From positions 1-13,984 of the forward strand of contig JAEWRL010000201.1 of the NCBI GenBank assembly GCA_023398955.1: a DNA stretch of 13,984 nucleotides, given 5' to 3'. Below the pieces are notes generated by a model that had not been told where the DNA came from, did not search any database, and saw only the letters and a program-made list of their open reading frames with translations. The position numbers and the translations under genes are program-made. This document shows positions 1 to 6,082 of this stretch, piece by piece (the first letter of the stretch is position 1; each line of letters opens with the position of its first letter). The DNA is from Pseudomonadota bacterium. Lineage in GTDB: Bacteria; Myxococcota_A; Polyangia; Polyangiales; Polyangiaceae.

Positions 1-30
1 CGGGAAATCTGCACGTCCGGATCTGAGAGG

Positions 31-50
31 GGCCGGGGGCAACCCCGGCC
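31..50. terminator. GC-rich hairpin, possible terminator of the minus-strand operon
   Basis: GGCCGGGG at 31-38 and CCCCGGCC at 43-50 form a perfect 8-bp stem around a GCAA loop, which is a GNRA-type tetraloop. It lies 73 bp beyond the stop of the minus-strand CPBP gene, a plausible place for a transcript end. No T-run follows on either strand, so intrinsic termination is not proven. It could instead be an RNA-stability or processing hairpin, or belong to a gene left of the window. Confidence 0.4.
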
Positions 51-122
51 TACTCGCTATAGCCTGCCCTCCGGTTGCATTTGGCGTTGCCAGTTCCCCT
101 GTTTGGTTCCGGCTCCGCCGGG

Positions 123-770
123 TTAGGTCGATGCCCCGAGAGGGAAGGCGACGAACACCAGGATATCCCAGGTCAAGTGGGTGACCGTCGGCACCACGAG
201 GCTTCCCGAGCGCTCCCGCTGCAGCGTCCACACGGCGCCGCAACCCAGGGCCGCCGCCACGAGGACCCAGGAGGAGCTGGCTAGCTGCGGGAGGGCATAG
301 AGCACCGTGGCGAGCGCTATGGCCGGCCATGCGCGGAGTCGAGTTCGAAGCGCTGGCAGGAGGATCCCGCGCCAGACGAGCTCCTCGGCGAGCACCACGG
401 CAGTCAGGATGGGAATTGCAGCAAGAGGGCCCGGTGGTGCCTCGAGCAGGTCATAAAGACGGCGCACCTCCTGAGAGAGCCCGGGAACCAGAGGGGCGGT
501 CAAGGCGTAGGAGAGGTGCGTGACGCCTGTCAGGAGGATGCCTCCAGCGAGCCCTTGTGCGACGCCCCGGGGAGTCGTGACGAGCTGGGCCCGCAGCGCC
601 TGGCCAGCGCTCATCCAGCCGATGGCGAGAGTAGCGCTAGCCGCAGCTCCCGTAGTCACCCAGATGTTCCAAGCTGGTCCCAGCCAAAGGGCGACTGCGA
701 AGGACGCGATTGCCGTTCCCACGACCGCTGCGACGACGGGCATGGAAGGGAGGTGCGGCAGCGAGCTCAT
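123..770 (-). CDS. CPBP-family (CAAX protease-like) membrane protein with a degenerate motif 2
   Basis: 215-residue multi-pass membrane protein of the CPBP/Abi family, intramembrane glutamate proteases related to eukaryotic Rce1. Motif 1 is intact (AEELVWRG, E129-E130 and R134) and motif 3 is intact (H198-x3-D202). Motif 2, normally F-x3-H, reads Y158-A-L-P-Q162, so the conserved His is Gln and the Phe is Tyr. Hydrophobic segments lie at about 11-31, 39-56, 70-92, 117-139, 149-180 and 190-210. The ATG at 770 was chosen because it overlaps the stop of the upstream SDR gene (ATGA). The reading frame stays open further upstream, but that part is only the antisense reading of the SDR gene. Translation is probably coupled to the SDR gene. 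The substrate is unknown; the protein may be an active divergent protease or a pseudo-protease. Family assignment is firm, activity uncertain. Confidence 0.85.
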   Translation of the reverse strand: MSSLPHLPSMPVVAAVVGTAIASFAVALWLGPAWNIWVTTGAAASATLAIGWMSAGQALRAQLVTTPRGVAQGLAGGILLTGVTHLSYALTAPLVPGLSQEVRRLYDLLEAPPGPLAAIPILTAVVLAEELVWRGILLPALRTRLRAWPAIALATVLYALPQLASSSWVLVAAALGCGAVWTLQRERSGSLVVPTVTHLTWDILVFVAFPLGAST

Positions 771-1768
771 CGGGAGCCTTCGGAGGCGCGAGCCCAGAGC
801 GCCGTCAGCCGGTGACCAATCCGCTCCGTTGTCGCCCGTGATGGGCTCACCAGAGTGGATTCGTCGGCGAAAGCGTTCAGAATGGCGTTGTCGAGGGGAC
901 CAGGAGAGTGGGCGACGCGTCGCCAGATTGAGTGTTCCTCGCTCGGCAGCAGGTCGCTTGTGAGGCCGCCGACGAGCTCCCGTGCCAGGGGATAGGGCAC
1001 GCGCGTGATGGCCGCAATCCAGTACGCGGAGAGGGTTGGGGTGACAACGGGAAGGCGGGCCGTGGGCAACGTCCGGCCAAGAAGCTTGGCGACGCGCTGC
1101 ATCAGTGAGCGATGGGTGAGCGTCTCTGGGCCGGGCACGTCGTACCATCCCGGGCCCACCGCTCCGAGCAGGGAGGCCGCGATTGCCACGATCACGTCGT
1201 CGATCGCGACGGGGCTGCTCCGGTTCTGGAGCCACCGGGGCAGCAGCATCAAGGGAAGGCGGACCGTCAGGTCGCGGACCATTTGCCAACTGGCGCTGCC
1301 ATGACCGATCACCATAGCGGCTCGCAGCTCGACCACGTCCACCGGACCTGCCCGGAGGATTACGCCCGTATCGAGGCGGCTCTGCAGGTGCTTCGAGCGC
1401 CGCCCGTTCGGCTGCACGCCTCCAAGGTAGACGATACGGCTCAGCCCTTGCTCGCTAGCCTGTTCGCCGAAAGCTATGGCGGAGCGGCGCTCCCGCTCGG
1501 GATAGTCGTTTCCGGCCAACATGGAGTGGGCGAGGTAGACGGCGTGGCTGGTGCCGGCAAGCGCACGCCCCACCGAACGCGGTGCATCGAGATCCATCTG
1601 CACCCACTCGACGGGTCCAGAGGACTCCGAAGTAACTCTGGGCCGCCTGGAAGCACAGCGCACCCGGCACCCGAGCTGTACCAAGGCGGGAACGAGGTGC
1701 CGCCCGACGAAGCCGGTCGCTCCCGTCACCAGGACGAGGGGTGGGGGAGGATCGTGTTGCGGTGACAT
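767..1768 (-). CDS. Atypical SDR-family NAD(P)-binding protein
   Basis: 333 residues. It opens with a Rossmann fold whose dinucleotide-binding loop is TGATGFVG (residues 15-22), the TGxxGxxG form of extended and atypical short-chain dehydrogenases. A strand-plus-acidic segment (VQMDLDAP) follows at about 56-63. The classical YxxxK catalytic pair is not evident; the region where it is expected reads VYLGGVQPNG. This resembles the atypical SDRs that act as NAD(P)-binding or nucleoside-sugar-like proteins, such as the NDUFA9-like and YbjT-like groups. The C-terminal half has short hydrophobic stretches (about 175-205) but no clear membrane anchor. The ATG at 1768 has no obvious Shine-Dalgarno. 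The stop overlaps the start of the CPBP membrane protein by 4 bp, so the two form an operon. The gene is divergent from the ECF sigma gene and could be controlled by it. The substrate cannot be read from the sequence. Confidence 0.85.
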   Translation of the reverse strand: MSPQHDPPPPLVLVTGATGFVGRHLVPALVQLGCRVRCASRRPRVTSESSGPVEWVQMDLDAPRSVGRALAGTSHAVYLAHSMLAGNDYPERERRSAIAFGEQASEQGLSRIVYLGGVQPNGRRSKHLQSRLDTGVILRAGPVDVVELRAAMVIGHGSASWQMVRDLTVRLPLMLLPRWLQNRSSPVAIDDVIVAIAASLLGAVGPGWYDVPGPETLTHRSLMQRVAKLLGRTLPTARLPVVTPTLSAYWIAAITRVPYPLARELVGGLTSDLLPSEEHSIWRRVAHSPGPLDNAILNAFADESTLVSPSRATTERIGHRLTALWARASEGSR

Positions 1769-1921
1769 GAAGCGGGATTGGACCAGGATGTGCTGCGCCA
1801 GCGTGGGACGACGTGGGAAGCGCGCCGAGCTTGGGAATCTGCTTCACAGCGTAGGGCCTGGCAAGGCCACCGGGAGAGCTTGCCAATTGGGGTCTCCGGG
1901 CGCAAGCTCAGGTCCGGCTAG
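1769..1921. promoter_or_regulatory. Divergent promoter region between the SDR operon and the ECF sigma gene
   Basis: This 153-bp gap must hold the promoters of two diverging units. Two symmetric elements are visible. GGCCT (1855-1859) and AGGCC (1864-1868) form a 5-bp stem with a GGCA loop. CCGGGAGA (1870-1877) and TCTCCGG (1893-1899) form an inverted repeat with one bulged base. I searched for ECF-type -35 elements (GGAAC or GGAAT) followed at 16-19 bp by GTT or GTC and found no convincing pair. A GGGAAT at 1833-1838 has no partner at the right distance. The sigma gene has AGG at 1910-1912, 9 nt before its ATG. Confidence 0.3.
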
Positions 1922-2725
1922 ATGAACAAGCGCGACGAGTATGAGCTGATAGACGCTGCCAAAGCAGGTGACAGAGCGGCCCTTGCTGGTCTCGTCGAAC
2001 GGTACCAGGACGCGGTATACCGCTTCGGGCGCGCGATGTGTGGCAGCCCGGAGGACGCGAAGGACGTCTTGCAGGACACGCTCATCACGGCGCTGCAAAA
2101 GGTCGGGGACTTCCGTGGGGAAGCCTCCTTCAGGACCTGGCTCTACGCGATTGCTCGGAGCCAGTGCTCGCGCAAGCGGCGCAAAGGCAGCCGCGAACTC
2201 TTGGCCACGGAGGAGCAATACGGGATTCGTGAGCTCCCAGATCCCGCTCCTCTGGCCGTCGAGGCCCTCGAGTCGGTGGCCGAGCGAAGTTTGGTCGCAG
2301 AGGCCATCGCGCAGCTTTCGCCGATGTACAGAGAAGTCCTCATACTGCGGGACATGGAAGGTCTGACGGCGCCCGAGGTTGCCGAGACCCTCGGCCTCAC
2401 TGTCGAGGCGGTCAAGAGCCGCTTGCATCGTGCTCGCGCCAAGGTGCGCGACCTGCTCTCGCAGAGTCGGGCGAGCGAAGCGCAGCGCGCCGACGGGTGC
2501 CCCGACGTTGTGGAGATGCTCTCCCGGTCTCTTGAGGGCGAGCTGCGGGGGATAGATTGCGACGCCATGCAAGCGCATGTCGATCAGTGTCCTGCTTGCA
2601 AGATGGAGTGCGATTCCCTAAAGCGTATCCTCTCCCTATGTTCCACGGCGGGGGCAGAGGAAGCACCCACCGAGGTCAAGATAGCAATGCAGGTGGTGCT
2701 GGCGCGTCTGCGCACCGAGAGCTGA
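1922..2725 (+). CDS. ECF sigma factor with fused C-terminal zinc anti-sigma (ZAS)-like domain
   Basis: 267-residue extracytoplasmic-function RNA polymerase sigma factor with an extra C-terminal domain. Sigma region 2 spans about 21-90 (LVERYQDAVYRFG; DVLQDT at 48-53; FRTWLYAIAR at 70-79). Region 4 spans about 121-178, with LSPMYREVLILRDMEG and the helix-turn-helix PEVAETLGLTVEAVKSRLHRAR (151-172, split here as two stretches). Typical ECF factors end near 180-190. Here about 80 more residues hold C193-x25-H219-x3-C223-x2-C226, plus C213, C230 and C240. This is the H-x3-C-x2-C signature of zinc-binding anti-sigma (zf-HC2) domains, and the C/H/C/C spacing equals that of the zinc ligands of RsrA (C11, H37, C41, C44). 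The fused domain probably acts in cis as a thiol- or metal-responsive switch. No separate anti-sigma gene lies beside it, and a thioredoxin gene follows. The ATG at 1922 starts directly after a TAG and has a modest AGG 9 nt upstream. An alternative reading is a metal sensor analogous to CorE-type (ECF44) factors. Confidence 0.9.
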   Translation: MNKRDEYELIDAAKAGDRAALAGLVERYQDAVYRFGRAMCGSPEDAKDVLQDTLITALQKVGDFRGEASFRTWLYAIARSQCSRKRRKGSRELLATEEQYGIRELPDPAPLAVEALESVAERSLVAEAIAQLSPMYREVLILRDMEGLTAPEVAETLGLTVEAVKSRLHRARAKVRDLLSQSRASEAQRADGCPDVVEMLSRSLEGELRGIDCDAMQAHVDQCPACKMECDSLKRILSLCSTAGAEEAPTEVKIAMQVVLARLRTES

Positions 2726-2855
2726 GCCGGTCGAGCAGGGATGGGTGGCTTCGCGGGTGGTTGCCGGCCTTTTGTTCGGTAAGGTTCCATGGGCTGCGAC
2801 GGCGCTCGCGTGAACCCATCGCCAGCCTTCAGCGCTCTCACTACGGAACCCGCGT

Positions 2856-2861
2856 AAGGAG
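2856..2861 (+). promoter_or_regulatory. Strong ribosome binding site of the thioredoxin gene
   Basis: AAGGAG with 7 nt before the ATG at 2869. It fixes the thioredoxin start within an open frame that extends more than 300 bp upstream, back into the sigma gene. Most genes in this window lack such a clear site. Confidence 0.85.
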
Positions 2862-2868
2862 AAGAGCG

Positions 2869-3243
2869 ATGGCGACGATGAACTTGACCAGAGACAACTT
2901 CAAGGAAACCGTGCACAAGGATGGCCTCGTGGTCATCGACTGGTGGGCGTCGTGGTGCGGGCCTTGCCGGGCATTCGCTCCAGTCTTCGAGAAGGTCTCC
3001 GACAGGCACCCGGAGGCGATCTTCGCCAAGGTGGACACCGAGGCTCAGCGGGAGCTGGCTGCCGCGTTCGAGATCCGCAGCATTCCGACGCTGATGGTGG
3101 TGCGGGACGGCGTGCTGCTATTCAACCAACCGGGCATGCTTCCCGAGCGGGCACTCGAAGACCTGCTCGAACAAGCCGCGAAGCTTGACATGGACGAGGT
3201 GCGAAAGGGAGCCGGCGAGCCCACGGCAGCAGCGGTGGGGTAG
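2869..3243 (+). CDS. trxA: Thioredoxin (cytoplasmic, WCGPC active site)
   Basis: 124-residue single-domain thioredoxin. The redox-active WCGPC lies at residues 29-33 (C30 and C33), the cis-proline at P73 in SIPT, and the usual buried acidic residue in VVIDWWASWC at D24. There is no signal peptide or lipobox, so it works in the cytoplasm as a dithiol reductant of disulfides. The C-terminal extension after the fold (LDMDEVRKGAGEP, about 107-118) matches a proteobacterial thioredoxin subgroup that is slightly longer than E. coli Trx1 (about 108 residues). It starts 143 bp after the ECF-ZAS sigma gene on the same strand and may be co-transcribed with it or be its target. It is convergent with heme A synthase. 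No thioredoxin reductase gene is in the window. The call is secure; the link to the sigma factor is inferred from position and chemistry. Confidence 0.95.
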   Translation: MATMNLTRDNFKETVHKDGLVVIDWWASWCGPCRAFAPVFEKVSDRHPEAIFAKVDTEAQRELAAAFEIRSIPTLMVVRDGVLLFNQPGMLPERALEDLLEQAAKLDMDEVRKGAGEPTAAAVG

Positions 3244-3299
3244 ATTGTCAAACGTGCCGCGACGGCGCAGGGAGAACCGCTCGCTCGTTCTGCAGGGCG

Positions 3300-4298
3300 T
3301 TAGCGGCTCCCCTGCGGCGTAGCTGGCGGAGGACCCTCGGGTAGGCCCGGCCCCGGTGCCCAGTCGGCTGTGGCAGGGGCAGCGGCCCAGCTCAGGATCC
3401 ACACCACCCAGATGGTGAGGGCGAGACCCAGGTGCACGAGCTGAAGCCAGCCAGGGGCAGCTAACCAGATATTGAGCGTGCCCACGGCTGTTTGCAGAAT
3501 GGTGAGGGCGAGAGCTGCTCTCAGGAGCGTCCCAGAGGTTCCCGCCCCGAACTGTTCCATGAGGCGGGCGCTGGCGATGACGAGGAGGACGGCAGCCGCC
3601 GCGGCGACAGCCGGGTGCAGCCCGCGGAGGCGGTCGAGGAAATGTGCTGTAGTCGAGTAACCGTCTCCGAAACGCTGGGCGAGGGTGCTCTCGAGGGTGG
3701 TGGGTCGGACTGTGTCGCCCAGAGCGGTGACAGCGCCTGTCATGGAGACGAAGAGCAGGGCCAAAGCCACGAGAAGGAACCACCCCGCAGCTGGACGATC
3801 GAGGAGTCGGATGCTGGGGCGCTCTATGAACCGCGCGACGAGCGCGAGCGCCGCCATCAAGAGGAAGGTGTTGACGAGGTGCATGCCCATGACCGCTGCC
3901 CGCGCCACCGAGTCGTCCGATCCAACAAGCGACAGTAATACGAGGAGGGCGCCCACGACGACCTCGACGATCATGAACGCCAAAGCCGCGCGAGCGGCGC
4001 GACGGGCCACGTGGGAACGGTCCACCACGCGCCGCACTGCGACGACGAGCGCGACAACCACCAAGAAGCTCAGCCCCGACGTCACGCGATGGCCGAGTTC
4101 GATGGCAGTCTCCAAGGAGGTCGGCAGATGGGCGATCTCCCCCTTGCATGTGGGCCAGTGTTGCCCGCACCCTGCCCCCGAGCCGGTGATGCGGACCAGT
4201 GCGCCGAAGAGGATCACGAGCCCGGTATAGACGAGCGTTCCCCACGCGAAGTGCGTCACGCGGCGAGCCCCGGATCGTGCAAAGTGAGCGTCTGCCAT
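3300..4298 (-). CDS. ctaA: Heme A synthase (COX15/CtaA family)
   Basis: 332-residue, about eight-helix inner-membrane enzyme that oxidises the C8 methyl of heme O to a formyl group, giving heme A for aa3-type cytochrome oxidases. All four expected heme-ligand histidines are present: H70 (IELGHR), H140 (MGMHLVNTF), H228 (RGLHPA) and H289 (LVHLGL), with the catalytic-type glutamate E67 in the first motif. The first periplasmic loop carries C44 and C51 (GAGCGQHWPTC), the C-x6-C pair known in CtaA proteins. The tail after about residue 305 is Pro/Ala-rich and not conserved. I chose the ATG at 4298 because GAGGA precedes it by about 4 nt and the protein then begins shortly before the first helix; a GTG at 4352 is in frame but lacks a ribosome site. 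No oxidase subunit or heme O synthase gene is adjacent here. It converges with thioredoxin, leaving 56 bp between the two stops and no strong terminator. Confidence 0.93.
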   Translation of the reverse strand: MADAHFARSGARRVTHFAWGTLVYTGLVILFGALVRITGSGAGCGQHWPTCKGEIAHLPTSLETAIELGHRVTSGLSFLVVVALVVAVRRVVDRSHVARRAARAALAFMIVEVVVGALLVLLSLVGSDDSVARAAVMGMHLVNTFLLMAALALVARFIERPSIRLLDRPAAGWFLLVALALLFVSMTGAVTALGDTVRPTTLESTLAQRFGDGYSTTAHFLDRLRGLHPAVAAAAAVLLVIASARLMEQFGAGTSGTLLRAALALTILQTAVGTLNIWLAAPGWLQLVHLGLALTIWVVWILSWAAAPATADWAPGPGLPEGPPPATPQGSR

Positions 4299-4542
4299 AT
4301 TGTCCTCGGGGCTCGCGCCGAGCGGGGCGCGGACCTCCGGACGGTGGAGCACGCTTGGGGGGGAGCGGCCAGGGCTAAATGGTAGTCAGCGTTGGTACAT
4401 CGGACAGAGACCGGCCCGCGAGATGGCGATGCGGTGAGTCGCATCGAGGCGCACCATTCCCGGCGACCTGCTAAATGGCACTGGCGAGCGCGCCAGGCCT
4501 TCTGCAGTGCCTCTGATTCACGTCTTGCTGCGCCCACAGGTG

Positions 4543-4926
4543 ATGGATGAAGACCCCATGACACCCATCGATATTCTCGACGTTTTGGCAGCCATTCTCG
4601 GTGTCGTGTACTCGGTGCGTCGCCAGTGGGTGCGGCGGAGGGAGCCTTCGGATTTCCCCGGCGTGGGCGCGGAGCTCTTCGAGCGCTGGAAGAGTATGAG
4701 TGTGAGAGCCTATTCCGTGCTGATGAACGCCTGCTTTGGCAAGTTATTGCTAGACTTCGCCTGGTTCTACGGTGCCCGCGCATCGGGGGTCGAAGTCACG
4801 GTGATGCGCGGTATCGCCATGGCCATCGACCTGGCGTGGCTGGTGGCGATGTTCTGGGGCCTCACACTGCGGGCCCGCGCGGCCACCGTCCGACGTCAGC
4901 TGCCGCCGCCGCGAGAGGCAGCATGA
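4543..4926 (+). CDS. Small membrane protein of unknown function
   Basis: About 127 residues with no family I recognise. There is an N-terminal hydrophobic segment (IDILDVLAAILGVVYSV), a basic stretch (RRQWVRRRE), then a two-helix part: MNACFGKLLLDFAWFYGA and a stretch around MAIDLAWLVAMFWGLTL. It ends in a basic, proline-containing tail. This suggests an inner-membrane protein with two or three passes. The start is unsure: GTG 4507, ATG 4543 and ATG 4558 are all in frame and none has a well-placed Shine-Dalgarno. ATG 4543 has AGG only 2 nt upstream. The gene is divergent from heme A synthase across about 244 bp in which I see no recognisable promoter or repeat. After its stop, 234 bp up to the TetR stop hold no convincing gene. 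Coding status rests on the membrane-protein pattern and the open frame. Confidence 0.55.
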   Translation: MDEDPMTPIDILDVLAAILGVVYSVRRQWVRRREPSDFPGVGAELFERWKSMSVRAYSVLMNACFGKLLLDFAWFYGARASGVEVTVMRGIAMAIDLAWLVAMFWGLTLRARAATVRRQLPPPREAA

Positions 4927-5160
4927 GTCGTCGAGGCGGCGGGCCTTGAGATGATGTCGGCCTCGGGGCCACGGCGCCGAGCGCTTCCCTTGGAAGGAAT
5001 GGCGTCGGACGCGCGTAGCGCTCTGCCATGACGTGTGACCCAGGCGACGTGCTCGGGATCCTGCTGGCTGGCTACCTCGCGGCACGGCGCTACGAGGAGC
5101 GCTCTGCCGCTTCTGCAGGTCCACGGTCGGAGGCCCACCGCGCGGCGCGTCCGGGTGCGC

Positions 5161-5892
5161 CTACGGCGATCCTGGGTGGGTCTTGCTGCAGGCTCCCGCT
5201 CGCATACCCGTCCACAGCAGCTCGAGCTGCCGCGCATATTCGCTGCGTACGGCGGCCGGCTCCGTTTCTCCAAGCCATAGCGGAACCCCGCAAAAGGTAT
5301 TGAGCAGCGCCAGCAGCGCAGCGTCGGTATCCAGCGTACGCGTCAGCTGGCAGCTCTCGATGGCCCGCTCGAGCGGTGGCAGGAACAGATCAGTCAAGCC
5401 GCAGATGTTGCACTTGGCATCTCCGAGCCCGGGGAAGGCGTGCATCTGTTCGGCGAGGCCTATGCCCCGACTCTCGCGCTTGCGGACTGTATCTGGGTTC
5501 TGGGCAAGGAACCGCAGCAGCTGCAGGAGGAGGCTCGGGTTTCCCTCCACCTGTCGTCCCGTCGATTCGAAGACGTGTTCGATGTACTCGATACCTGCCC
5601 TGGCGCCGACCCGAGCTTCGGCTTCCCGGCCTAGCTCGATTGCCCATAGCTGCGTGTAGTAGCGTAGGAGGTCGTCCTTCCGAGGGAAGTAGTTGAAGAA
5701 CGTGGCTTCGGAGAGCTCCGCGTCCTCGCAAAGCTCCTTGACGGTGATGGCGTCGAAACGCTTTTCCGACATGCGACTCAGAGCAGCGCGGACAAGCGCA
5801 AGCTTCGTCTTTGCGCATTTGCGCTCTCTGAGCGACGGCACCTTCATCTGGGTTGCTGTGGCCCCACCAAGCTCGCTTTCGACGCCGGACAT
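5161..5892 (-). CDS. TetR-family transcriptional regulator
   Basis: 243 residues. The N-terminal DNA-binding domain is typical: helix 1 at about 27-43 (AKTKLALVRAALSRMSEKR), then the HTH ITVKELCEDAELSEATFFNYF at about 49-69 and the following FPRKDDLL. The C-terminal ligand/dimerisation domain (about 75-230) has no assignable ligand. It contains seven cysteines, including a C161-x2-C164 pair and C181/C201, which is unusual for the family. The ATG at 5892 gives an N-terminal arm of about 25 residues; an internal ATG at 5847 is possible, but neither has a good Shine-Dalgarno. The region just upstream holds a 33-bp inverted repeat, so autoregulation is likely. There is no divergent partner gene: the next gene upstream lies on the same strand and ends 190 bp away, so the regulon cannot be read from context. 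Confidence 0.9.
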   Translation of the reverse strand: MSGVESELGGATATQMKVPSLRERKCAKTKLALVRAALSRMSEKRFDAITVKELCEDAELSEATFFNYFPRKDDLLRYYTQLWAIELGREAEARVGARAGIEYIEHVFESTGRQVEGNPSLLLQLLRFLAQNPDTVRKRESRGIGLAEQMHAFPGLGDAKCNICGLTDLFLPPLERAIESCQLTRTLDTDAALLALLNTFCGVPLWLGETEPAAVRSEYARQLELLWTGMRAGACSKTHPGSP

Positions 5893-5901
5893 CGATCTTG
5901 G

Positions 5902-5934
5902 CCTTACATAGTCGCGACTTTTCGAGCTGTAAGG
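5902..5934. promoter_or_regulatory. Candidate operator upstream of the TetR gene
   Basis: CCTTACA at 5902-5908 and TGTAAGG at 5928-5934 form a perfect 7-bp inverted repeat with a 19-bp spacer. Inside it sits a perfect 10-bp palindrome, AGTCGCGACT, at 5910-5919. The whole lies 10 to 42 bp upstream of the regulator's ATG, where an autoregulatory TetR operator would overlap promoter or leader. Binding by this TetR protein is inference. Confidence 0.45.
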
Positions 5935-6082
5935 GCTGGCGCTTCACGAACGCCCCAACTACACGCCTGCGGTTCGTCGTGATCGCCGGCCCTGAGCGAG
6001 GGCGAACTGACGCGCTTGTCGACGCCCAACCTGCCGCGTCAGTGGCCCATGCCCCTCGGCACCCACAGGCATTTGGATACGC

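Noticed and set aside
771..1289. A longer version of the CPBP gene starting at 1289
   Set aside because: The added 173 residues are Pro/Arg-rich and are the out-of-frame reading of the SDR gene. The ATGA overlap at 767-770 gives a better start.
3244..3299. Bidirectional terminator between the convergent thioredoxin and ctaA genes
   Set aside because: Only short stems (GCCG/CGGC and AGAAC/GTTCT) with no T-run; too weak to call.
4299..4542. Promoter or hidden gene between ctaA and the small membrane protein gene
   Set aside because: No -35/-10 pair, repeat or protein-like frame could be supported on either strand.
5028..5303. Possible small plus-strand gene beginning MTCDPGDVLGILLAGYLAARR
   Set aside because: The first 25 residues look protein-like, but the frame continues deep into the antisense of the TetR gene, its end is low quality, and no Shine-Dalgarno precedes it.
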